Below are positions 5,711 through 11,838 of a stretch of 11,838 nucleotides of DNA, piece by piece. The stretch is taken from contig CAMLID010000097.1 of the NCBI GenBank assembly GCA_946480055.1, positions 1 through 11,838 of the forward strand. The letters are read 5' to 3'. The notes below the pieces were generated by a model. The model made no database searches. It was not told the origin of the DNA and was given only the letters and a program-made list of their open reading frames with translations. Both the position numbers and the translations under genes were made by a program. The stretch is from an uncultured Lysobacter sp. (GTDB lineage: Bacteria; Pseudomonadota; Gammaproteobacteria; Xanthomonadales; Xanthomonadaceae). How positions within the stretch are numbered: the first letter of the stretch is position 1; each line of letters starts with the position of its first letter.

Positions 5711-6942
5711 GCCATAACATGCCGCCCAACCAGCCGGGCCATCCCGACGACAACACTGGCGCTCAGCAGGATCAGCAGAGCTACGGTGCCAACCCCTATT
5801 ACGGCCAGCAGTCGAACGCCCAGCAGGCGCCCGACCTGGACGCCGGCGCGCCGCTGCTGAAATCGAGCGACGTGCAGAAGCTCAATCGCAAGGCGCTGCT
5901 GTTCCTAGGCGGCATCGTGCTGATGCTGGTCTTCGCCGCGGTCTGGATGTTCAGCCACGCGACCTCCGGCGACGACGAGAAGCCCAAGGTCGAGGAAGAG
6001 GTGGTCAACATCCCCGAGCTGCCCAAGGCCGCCGCCGATGTCGCGCCGCCGCTGCCGCCGGAACCGGTCGCCGATCTGCCGCCGGTGCCGCTGGCACCGG
6101 AAATGCCGCCCTCCCAGCAGGGCGACGCACCGCAGATGGCGGTCGAAGACACCGGTCCGCGCGGTCCGACCCTGATGGAGCGCCGGATGATGAACGGCGA
6201 TGCCCAGGGCGGCACCGGCGATGGCGCTGCTGGAGGGAGTTCCGCAGCTAAAAGTGCGGAGCAGGCTTATCTGCAGGCGCTTGTGGCAGGCAACGGTCAA
6301 ACGCCGGCGCAGTCCCAAGAACGCCCGGCGGTGGCCAGCGCCAAGCCGATCTACAACCCCGACACCCTGCTGGTGCGCGGTACCTACATCCGCTGCGTGA
6401 TGGAAACCCGCATCGTCACCGACATCTCGGGCTTCACCTCCTGCATCGTCACCGAGCCGACCTATTCGATCAACGGTCGCCGCCTGCTGCTGCCGAAGGG
6501 CTCGAAGATCTCCGGCCGCTACGAGAGCGAGGGCATCAACGGCCCGCGCGTGTCGGTGATATGGGACCGCATCACCACCCCGACCGGCATCGACGTGAAC
6601 ATGGCCAGCCCGGGCGTCGACAACCTCGGCGGCGCCGGTCACCCGGGCAGCTACAACGCGCATTGGGGCAGCCGCATCGCCTCGGCGCTGATGATCAGCC
6701 TGATCGCCGATGCGTTCAAATACGCCGCGGCCGAGAACGGCCCGGAGACGACCACGGTCGGCGCCGGCGGCGTGACCGTGCAGAGCCCCTACGAGAGCGT
6801 CACCGCGCGTTCGGTCGAGCGTCTGGCCAACCAGGCCCTGGACAAGAGCGTCAACCGTCCGCCGACGGTGACCATCAACCAGGGTACGGTCGTGAACGTT
6901 TACGTGGCCAAGGACGTCGATTTCTCGTCCATCATCCGCTGA
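5707..6942 (+). CDS. virB10: T4SS core channel protein VirB10
   Basis: VirB10 spans both membranes and links the ATP-driven inner complex to the outer-membrane pore. The ATG at 5707 overlaps the virB9 TGA, giving 411 residues; the open frame upstream lies inside virB9 and is rejected. A Gln/Asn/Pro-rich cytoplasmic region (1-60) is followed by one transmembrane helix (about 63-83), then a Pro-rich periplasmic stretch (103-136, PPLPPEP, PPVPLAP). The C-terminal TrbI/VirB10 beta-barrel domain (about 215-411) starts at YNPDTLLVRGTYIRC. Cys230 and Cys246 lie in neighbouring strands and may form a disulfide. The antenna region (about 302-345, GVDNLGGAG then SALMISLIADAF) should form the outer-membrane helices. 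Codons for residues 176-200 are less GC-rich than the rest. Confidence 0.95.
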   Translation: MSHNMPPNQPGHPDDNTGAQQDQQSYGANPYYGQQSNAQQAPDLDAGAPLLKSSDVQKLNRKALLFLGGIVLMLVFAAVWMFSHATSGDDEKPKVEEEVVNIPELPKAAADVAPPLPPEPVADLPPVPLAPEMPPSQQGDAPQMAVEDTGPRGPTLMERRMMNGDAQGGTGDGAAGGSSAAKSAEQAYLQALVAGNGQTPAQSQERPAVASAKPIYNPDTLLVRGTYIRCVMETRIVTDISGFTSCIVTEPTYSINGRRLLLPKGSKISGRYESEGINGPRVSVIWDRITTPTGIDVNMASPGVDNLGGAGHPGSYNAHWGSRIASALMISLIADAFKYAAAENGPETTTVGAGGVTVQSPYESVTARSVERLANQALDKSVNRPPTVTINQGTVVNVYVAKDVDFSSIIR

Positions 6943-6968
6943 TGATGATGGACGGGGAGACGGTCTGA

Positions 6969-8006
6969 ATGGGTATGGACGATTCGCCTATCGCGAAGGT
7001 GTCGAGCGGGTTCCTGGAGTACCAGTACGAAGTGCTGGGCATCCAGGACTTCATGAGCTCGCCCGACGTTACCGAAATCTGCATCAACAAGCCGGGCGAG
7101 TTGTACCTGGAAACCCGTGAGGGCTGGAAGCAGATCGAGGTGCCGACGCTCACCTTCGAGCGGGCGCGGCAGTTCTGCACCGCGGTGGTCAACGAGAGCA
7201 ACACCGGTCAGCGCATCACCGATGCCGACCCGGTGGTCTCGTTGACCTTCCCGACCGGTCAGCGTGCGCAGTTCGTGATCCCGCCGGCCTGCGACGCGGG
7301 CAAGGTCTCGATCACGATCCGCCTGCCGTCCAAGCACAACAAGACCCTGCAGCAGTACCAGGACGACGGCTTCTTCGCCCAGATCCTGGAGAGCACCCAC
7401 GTCCTGAGCGATCACGATCGCGAACTGCTGGAGCTGCGCGCCGCGCGCAACTACTCCGAGTTCTTCAAAAAGGCCGTGCAGTACAAGAAGAACATCGTCG
7501 TCGCCGGCGCCACCGGCAGCGGCAAAACCACCTTCATGAAGTCGCTGGTGGGGCACATTCCCGACGTGGAACGTCTGGTGACGATCGAAGACGCACGCGA
7601 GCTCTTCATCGCCCAACCGAACGTAGTGCACTTGCTCTACTCGAAAGGTGGACAAAGCACCAGCAACGTTACTGCAAAGAGTTGCATGGAAGCTTGTCTG
7701 CGCATGAAGCCGGACCGAATCATCCTGGCGGAGTTGCGCGGCGACGAATCGTTTTACTTCATCCGAAATTGCGCCTCCGGCCATCCCGGGTCGATCACCA
7801 GCTGCCACGCCGGCAGCACGACCCAGACCTGGGACCAGTTGGCGCTGATGGTGAAGGCTTCGGCGGAAGGCTCGGGGCTCGAGTTCGCGGTCATCAAGCG
7901 CTTGCTGATGATGACCATCGATATCGTGGTCCATATCAAGGCCCACGCCGGGCAGCGCCACATTACGGGTATCGATTTCAACCCGGAACGGGCGCAGAGC
8001 GAGTAA
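6969..8006 (+). CDS. virB11: T4SS traffic ATPase VirB11
   Basis: VirB11 is a hexameric cytoplasmic AAA+-like ATPase that drives pilus assembly and substrate transfer together with VirB4 and VirD4. The 345-residue protein has an N-terminal domain (about 15-165). The ATPase domain carries Walker A GATGSGKT (180-187, Lys186), the Asp box TIEDARE (205-211), Walker B IILAELRGDE (251-260) and the His box around SCHAGST (278-284). There is no signal peptide or membrane segment. The ATG at 6969 follows GGGGAGA (6954-6960) at 8 nt; the ATG two codons later is an alternative. It sits 26 bp after virB10. A stretch near 7614-7770, covering Walker B, uses visibly more A/T-ending codons than its surroundings. 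Confidence 0.96.
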   Translation: MGMDDSPIAKVSSGFLEYQYEVLGIQDFMSSPDVTEICINKPGELYLETREGWKQIEVPTLTFERARQFCTAVVNESNTGQRITDADPVVSLTFPTGQRAQFVIPPACDAGKVSITIRLPSKHNKTLQQYQDDGFFAQILESTHVLSDHDRELLELRAARNYSEFFKKAVQYKKNIVVAGATGSGKTTFMKSLVGHIPDVERLVTIEDARELFIAQPNVVHLLYSKGGQSTSNVTAKSCMEACLRMKPDRIILAELRGDESFYFIRNCASGHPGSITSCHAGSTTQTWDQLALMVKASAEGSGLEFAVIKRLLMMTIDIVVHIKAHAGQRHITGIDFNPERAQSE

Positions 8007-8030
8007 CGCGAGGTCTGTCTCAGTATTATG

Positions 8031-8070
8031 GGGCGCGGCCTCACCGGGGCAGGGTGGGGCGGCGCTTATT
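8031..8070 (+). terminator. Terminator-like hairpin after virB11
   Basis: The stem pairs 8038-8045 with 8053-8060 (one G-U) and, after one G-G mismatch, 8033-8036 with 8062-8065. Two further G-U pairs are possible. The loop is GGGGCAG and the base is followed by TTATT. It begins 24 nt after the virB11 stop and ends just where the next promoter starts. It probably reduces or stops transcription from the virB7-11 block, though the T run is short. Confidence 0.5.
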
Positions 8071-8097
8071 GACATCATTCGCCGCTGGATGAATGAT
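8069..8097 (+). promoter_or_regulatory. Sigma-70 promoter for virB1 with internal dyad
   Basis: A perfect -35 TTGACA (8069-8074) is followed after 17 bp by AATGAT (8092-8097; 4 of 6 match TATAAT). This predicts a start near 8104 and a leader of about 78 nt before virB1. A perfect inverted repeat ATCATTC-N10-GAATGAT (8074-8097) exactly fills the space from the -35 to the -10 box, an ideal place for an operator. The regulator is unknown. Confidence 0.55.
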
Positions 8098-8181
8098 TGA
8101 GGTGTCGGCTAGGCGCATAACAGGCTGTTCTCGAACGGTTTTGTTAGGTCGACGCCAAGGTCGGCACAGGGGGAAATACGG

Positions 8182-9012
8182 ATGTTGCCCGGTATCGAAT
8201 TGATGAGCTGCCCGAGTCTGGCGGTTCCGCACGAAGTAATGCACCACGTCGTGCGCGTGGAGTCTTCCTATAATCCGTACGCCATCGGCGTCGTCGGCGG
8301 CCGCCTCGTGCGCCAGCCGCGCAGCCTGCCCGAAGCGCTCGCCACCGTGCGCATGCTCGAGGGCAAGGGCTACAACTTCTCGCTCGGCCTGGCCCAGGTC
8401 AATCGCTACAACCTGGCCAAATACGGCCTGGATTCCTACGAAAAAGCCTTCGAAGCCTGCCCGAACCTGCAGGCCGGCTCGCGCATCCTGGCCGAGTGCT
8501 ACGGCCGCTCCAGCGGCGACTGGGGCAAGTCCTTCAGCTGCTACTACTCCGGCAACTTCGTTACCGGCTACCGCCACGGCTATGTGCAGAAGATCTACGC
8601 CTCGATGGGCGCCAAGGCCGCGCCTGCGTCCGACGGCCAGGCGATCGCGGTGATCAGCAAGCCGTCGCGCCGCTCGGTGCCGGTCAGCCGTATGCCGCTG
8701 TACGCCACCGGCCGTCAGTCCGGGCCGCAGCGCGTGCCGGCCGCCGGCGCGGTGCCTGCCCCTGTTCAGGTCACCAGCCGTATCTCGATGCCGGTGGCCG
8801 CGCCGCCGGCGATGCCGACGGCACCCAATCCGGCGCAGGTCGCGGCCATGCCCGCGCCCGCCTATGCAGCCCAACCCGGCGGCGCCACGCCCTTCGCGGC
8901 GATGGGCGCGGTGGTCGCGCAGGCGCCGCAGCCGGTAAAAGTTCAACCGATGTCGGCTGCCCCCGCGGCCGCAACGGAGCAATCCCAGGGGGACCAGGCA
9001 TTCGTTTTCTAG
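8182..9012 (+). CDS. virB1: T4SS lytic transglycosylase VirB1
   Basis: VirB1 locally cleaves peptidoglycan in the periplasm so the T4SS can cross the wall. The 276-residue protein has an SLT-type lysozyme-like domain (about 12-145) with catalytic Glu27 in VESSYNP, the GLAQVN motif (69-74) and YYSGN (121-125). Cysteines at 93, 106 and 120 may stabilise it. Residues 150-276 form a Pro/Ala-rich, probably disordered tail. The ATG at 8182 has an excellent ribosome site (AGGGGGAAA, 8168-8176). The N-terminus (MLPGIELMSCPS) lacks the charged and hydrophobic parts of a Sec signal, which is odd for a periplasmic enzyme. It follows its own promoter rather than overlapping virB11. Confidence 0.92.
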   Translation: MLPGIELMSCPSLAVPHEVMHHVVRVESSYNPYAIGVVGGRLVRQPRSLPEALATVRMLEGKGYNFSLGLAQVNRYNLAKYGLDSYEKAFEACPNLQAGSRILAECYGRSSGDWGKSFSCYYSGNFVTGYRHGYVQKIYASMGAKAAPASDGQAIAVISKPSRRSVPVSRMPLYATGRQSGPQRVPAAGAVPAPVQVTSRISMPVAAPPAMPTAPNPAQVAAMPAPAYAAQPGGATPFAAMGAVVAQAPQPVKVQPMSAAPAAATEQSQGDQAFVF

Positions 9013-9086
9013 CGTGCCGCTCGTAGTCTGAAACAGCAGGTCGTTTCGCCATTCAATCGTCGTCAAATCGAAAGAGGGATCTATCC

Positions 9087-9458
9087 ATGAACTCCAACGC
9101 GCATCTCAAGACCATCTTCACGTCCTTCCTGATGGCGACCCTGTTCGTCGGCCTGCTCGCGGTGCCGGACATCGCATTCGCCCAGGCGGGCGGCGGCGCC
9201 GACGCCTCCGGTCGCGTGAAGGGCTTCATCAATAACCTCAATACGCTGCTCAACATCGCTTCGGTCGCGGTCGTGACCATCGCCTTCATCATCGCCGGCT
9301 ACCAGATCGCCTTCGCCCACAAGCGCATCTCCGACGTTGCTCCGATCATGATCGGCGGCTTCGTGATCGGCGCTGCCGCCCAGCTGGCCAAGATGATCAT
9401 TCCGGAAAGCGTGGGTTCGGGCGTGATGCTGACGGTGCTGTCGCCCGTTTATGCATAA
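9087..9458 (+). CDS. virB2: T4SS major pilin VirB2
   Basis: VirB2 is the pilus subunit. The 123-residue precursor has a signal peptide (1-32) with a hydrophobic core at 10-26 and likely cleavage in AFA-QAGGG, leaving a mature protein of about 91 residues. Two membrane helices are visible at about 54-77 and 84-105, joined by the polar loop HKRISD (78-83), as in VirB2/TrbC pilins. After Pro106 a short hydrophobic C-terminus (107-123) follows. The ATG is preceded by a good ribosome site, AGAGGGA, in the 74-bp gap after virB1. The stop overlaps the virB3 start by 8 nt. No clear promoter was seen in the gap, so it is probably transcribed with virB1. Confidence 0.93.
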   Translation: MNSNAHLKTIFTSFLMATLFVGLLAVPDIAFAQAGGGADASGRVKGFINNLNTLLNIASVAVVTIAFIIAGYQIAFAHKRISDVAPIMIGGFVIGAAAQLAKMIIPESVGSGVMLTVLSPVYA

Positions 9459-9765
9459 GAACGTACTGTTTCGGGGTTGCACCCGGCCGCCTATGTTCAT
9501 GGGGGTGCCTTACATCCCCTTCGCCATCGGCGCGGGCGGCGTCATCATGATCACGTTCTACTTCAATATGTTCTTTCTCGTGCTGCTGCCGGTGGTGATT
9601 TTCATCATGCGGCAGATGGCGAGACGTGACGAGATGATCTTCCGCCTGCTCGGGCTGCGTTGGAAGTTGCGCATGAAGATGCGCAACCTCCAACTGCACC
9701 AGGGCATGTGGGTGTTTTCCTCGAACCTGTATCGCAGTCCCGCCGACGAGAAGCTGAAAAAGTGA
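9451..9765 (+). CDS. virB3: T4SS inner-membrane protein VirB3
   Basis: VirB3 is a small inner-membrane protein that binds VirB4. The 104-residue protein has the family's N-terminal signature: LFRGCTRPPM (6-15), then GVPYIPF (18-24). Two close hydrophobic helices follow (about 21-37 and 40-54), then a cytoplasmic basic region (54-104) with MARRDEMIFRLLGLR. It starts inside the last codons of virB2 (8-nt overlap), so the pilin and VirB3 are translationally coupled. Length matches the family. After its stop lie two hairpins before virB4. Confidence 0.93.
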   Translation: MHKNVLFRGCTRPPMFMGVPYIPFAIGAGGVIMITFYFNMFFLVLLPVVIFIMRQMARRDEMIFRLLGLRWKLRMKMRNLQLHQGMWVFSSNLYRSPADEKLKK

Positions 9766-9769
9766 CCTC

Positions 9770-9812
9770 TGCGCCATCGCGGCCCGACCGCGATGGCGCA
9801 TGGGTTTGTTGG
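9770..9812 (+). terminator. Strong hairpin between virB3 and virB4, terminator or attenuator
   Basis: TGCGCCATCGCGG (9770-9782) pairs perfectly over 13 bp with 9788-9800 around the loop CCCGA, followed by TGGGTTTGTTGG. It starts 4 nt after the virB3 stop. A stem this long and perfect is not expected by chance. The T-rich tail is interrupted, so partial termination, or protection of the virB1-3 mRNA 3' end, are both plausible. Confidence 0.6.
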
Positions 9813-9816
9813 CTCC

Positions 9817-9852
9817 GGCCGCTGTCGTCGCCCGCAAGGCGTCGCAGCGGTT
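9817..9852 (+). repeat. Second hairpin between virB3 and virB4
   Basis: CCGCTG (9819-9824) pairs with CAGCGG (9845-9850), and inside it CGCC pairs with GGCG around the loop CGCAA. G-U pairs could extend the base. It follows the 13-bp hairpin by 16 nt. Together they occupy most of the 127-bp gap before virB4. Confidence 0.45.
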
Positions 9853-9892
9853 CCGGGCCGCTCCGTAAACCGGTTGCCGAATCCGTACCCAC

Positions 9893-11838
9893 ATGCTGAC
9901 TCCCGACACGCCCATCAGCGATTTCATTCCGCTGTCCTCCCATGTATCCCCGACCGTCATCAAGACCACGGGCGGCGATTACATGCTCGTGTGGCACCTG
10001 GGCGGACTGCCCTTCGTCGGTCGCGAGGAGTGGGAGCTGGAGCACCGGCACAACACCTTCAACCGCATGCTGCAGACGCTGCGTGCGCCGGATTTCACCA
10101 ACGTCGCCTTCTGGGTCCACGACGTGCGCCGCAAGCGCCGCGTCAAGGGCGGCAGCAAGTTCGACCAGGTGTTCAATCAGGAAATGTCCGACGGCTATTT
10201 CGCCACGCTGTCGGGTGCGAAGCTCATGCAGAACGAGCTTTACATGACCATGCTCTACCGGCCGATCGTGTCCGGTAAGCGCTTCGTCGAGAAATCCACC
10301 AGCACCGCCCAGCTGCAGGAGCAGCAGGACCAGGCGGTCGCCAAGGTGCTCGAGCTGGCCGGCAACGTCGAGGCCGTGCTCAAGGACTACGCGCCCATGC
10401 GCCTGGGCATGTACGAGGCCAAGAACGGCGTCGTGTTCTCCGAGGCCCTGGAATTCTTCGGCTATCTGCTCAACCGCATCGACGAACCGGTGCCGGTGCT
10501 GCCGGCGCCGATTCCGAACTATCTGCCGGTCAGCCGGTTGATGTTCTCCAACAAGACCGGCGATTTCGTCGTCAACACTCCGACCGGCGTCAACCACTTC
10601 GGTGCGATGCTCAACGTCAAGGAGTACACCGACGCGACCTATCCCGGCATCCTCAACGGCATGAAGTACCTCGACTTCGAGTACGTGATGACGCACTCGT
10701 TCAGTCCGATGGGCCGTCAGGACGCGCTCAAGGTGCTCGACCGCACCAAGGGCATGATGATTTCGTCGGGCGACAAGGCGGTCAGCCAGATCGTCGAACT
10801 CGACATGGCGATGGATCAGCTCGCCTCGGGCAACTTCGTGCTCGGCGAATACCACTTCACCATCTGCCTGTATGCCGAGAGCCAGGAAAAACTGGCCCAG
10901 AACATCGCCATGGCGCGCGCCGAGCTGTCCAATGCCGGCTTCGTCTCGGCCAAGGAAGACCTCGCGGTCACGTCCTCGTTCTACGCGCAGTTCCCCGGCA
11001 ACTGGCAGTACCGCACCCGCCTGGCCAACGTCAGCTCGCTGAACTTCCTCGGCCTGTCGCCGCTGCACAACTTCGCGACCGGCAAGAAAGAGAACAACCC
11101 CTGGGGCGAATGCGTCACCACGCTGCAGACCACCAACGGTCAGCCGTACTTCTTCAACTTCCACGCCACCCATCCGGCCGAGAATTCGCTGGGCGAGAAG
11201 GCGATCGCCAACACCATGGTGATCGGCAAGTCCGGTACCGGTAAGACCGCGCTGATCAACTTCCTGTTGAGCCAGGTGCAGAAGCTCAAGCCGACGCCGA
11301 CGATCTTCTTCTTCGACAAGGACCGCGGCGCCGAGATCTTCGTGCGCGCCTGCGGCGGCAACTACCTGGCGCTGGAAAACGGTCAGCCGACCGGCTTCAA
11401 CCCGTTCCAGTGCGAGCGCAACGAAGCCAACACCCAGTTCCTGGCCGACCTGATCAAAGTGCTGGCGAACAAGAGCCAGTACTCGGCGCGCGAGGACGAA
11501 GACATCTTCCGCGCGGTCGAGAACATGCTCGACACGCCGATGCACCTGCGCAGCATGACCAACTTCCAGAAGAGCCTGCCCAACATGGGCGACGACGGCC
11601 TGTTCGCGCGTCTGCGCAAGTGGACCGCGGGCAATTCGCTGGGTTGGGTATTCGACAACCCGGTCGATACCATCAACCTCGAGAAGGCCAACATCATCGG
11701 CTTCGACTACACCGATGTGATCGACAACCCCGAAGTGCGCGTGCCGGTGATTAACTACCTGCTGCACCGCCTCGAGGAGCTGATCGACGGCCGTCCGCTG
11801 ATCTACGTGATGGACGAGTTCTGGAAGATCCTCGACGG
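9893..11838 (+). CDS. virB4: T4SS ATPase VirB4, partial (C-terminus outside window)
   Basis: VirB4 is the large ATPase of the inner-membrane complex, needed for pilus biogenesis and substrate transfer. I translated 648 codons from the ATG at 9893; the frame is open to the window end. The N-terminal VirB4/CagE-type domain (about 1-400) begins TPISDFIPLSSHVSPTVIK. The ATPase domain shows Walker A GKSGTGKT (445-452, Lys451), FFFDKDRG soon after, and Walker B LIYVMDEFW with Asp641 and Glu642. The missing part should hold the rest of the RecA-like domain. The start has no Shine-Dalgarno and follows two hairpins, so expression may be lower than that of virB1-3. A long open frame on the opposite strand is a GC-driven shadow. 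Confidence 0.93.
   Translation, partial: MLTPDTPISDFIPLSSHVSPTVIKTTGGDYMLVWHLGGLPFVGREEWELEHRHNTFNRMLQTLRAPDFTNVAFWVHDVRRKRRVKGGSKFDQVFNQEMSDGYFATLSGAKLMQNELYMTMLYRPIVSGKRFVEKSTSTAQLQEQQDQAVAKVLELAGNVEAVLKDYAPMRLGMYEAKNGVVFSEALEFFGYLLNRIDEPVPVLPAPIPNYLPVSRLMFSNKTGDFVVNTPTGVNHFGAMLNVKEYTDATYPGILNGMKYLDFEYVMTHSFSPMGRQDALKVLDRTKGMMISSGDKAVSQIVELDMAMDQLASGNFVLGEYHFTICLYAESQEKLAQNIAMARAELSNAGFVSAKEDLAVTSSFYAQFPGNWQYRTRLANVSSLNFLGLSPLHNFATGKKENNPWGECVTTLQTTNGQPYFFNFHATHPAENSLGEKAIANTMVIGKSGTGKTALINFLLSQVQKLKPTPTIFFFDKDRGAEIFVRACGGNYLALENGQPTGFNPFQCERNEANTQFLADLIKVLANKSQYSAREDEDIFRAVENMLDTPMHLRSMTNFQKSLPNMGDDGLFARLRKWTAGNSLGWVFDNPVDTINLEKANIIGFDYTDVIDNPEVRVPVINYLLHRLEELIDGRPLIYVMDEFWKILD

Noticed and set aside
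6900..8078. 392-residue open frame on the minus strand
   Set aside because: It is opposite virB11, which has all Walker, Asp-box and His-box motifs.
9031..9048. GAAAC/GTTTC inverted repeat in the virB1-virB2 gap
   Set aside because: Only 5 bp with an 8-nt loop, no T run and no promoter boxes in position; easily chance.
9605..11767. 720-residue open frame on the minus strand
   Set aside because: It lies opposite virB4, whose ATPase motifs are intact on the plus strand. The composition (His, Arg, Val, Glu-rich, no domain) is typical of antisense shadows in GC-rich coding DNA.
3322..11838. Plasmid-type conjugation system
   Set aside because: The gene order, N0-containing VirB7 and housekeeping neighbours fit the chromosomal X-T4SS, and no relaxase or oriT-like sequence is visible. 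The rest of the locus is outside the window, so this is not absolute.

Overview
The window is a piece of a GC-rich gammaproteobacterial chromosome, most likely Lysobacter or a close Xanthomonadaceae relative. The evidence is strong G/C preference at third codon positions and a virB7-8-9-10-11-1-2-3-4 gene order. VirB7 also joins a lipoprotein signal to an N0 domain, which is the hallmark of the Xanthomonadaceae chromosomal type IV secretion system (X-T4SS). The genus is inferred; the family is better supported.

Left part (1-2950). On the minus strand lie ccmB (cut by the window start) and ccmA, overlapping by ATGA. They encode the membrane and ATPase subunits of the CcmAB(CD) system used in cytochrome c maturation. 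Upstream of them, also on the minus strand, is a small DUF3293 gene ending in a short hairpin. Divergent from it on the plus strand is a YbdL-type methionine aminotransferase. These are ordinary housekeeping or metabolic genes.

Middle and right part (2951-11838). A 371-bp structured, non-coding leader precedes virB7. Then come virB7, virB8, virB9 and virB10 (the last three linked by ATGA overlaps), virB11, virB1, virB2, virB3 (overlapping virB2 by 8 nt) and virB4 (cut by the window end). Together they encode the outer-membrane core (VirB7/9/10), inner-membrane parts (VirB3/8), pilus subunit (VirB2), lytic transglycosylase (VirB1) and two ATPases (VirB4/11). VirB5, VirB6, VirD4 and any effector/immunity pairs would lie outside the window. 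In Xanthomonas, Stenotrophomonas and Lysobacter this machine delivers toxic effectors into neighbouring Gram-negative cells.

The system itself is known. What stands out is the RNA/DNA architecture between its genes. The virB7 leader holds a perfect 8-bp hairpin with a GGGGA loop, and virB7 has a GGGGA Shine-Dalgarno, a layout that suits CsrA control. There is a UUCG-capped hairpin between virB7 and virB8. A terminator-like hairpin followed at once by a TTGACA-N17-AATGAT promoter, with a dyad between its boxes, lies between virB11 and virB1. A perfect 13-bp hairpin plus a second one lies between virB3 and virB4. This suggests the cluster is split into separately tuned blocks (B7 / B8-B11 / B1-B3 / B4 onward). 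No tRNA, rRNA, insertion sequence or CRISPR array was seen.
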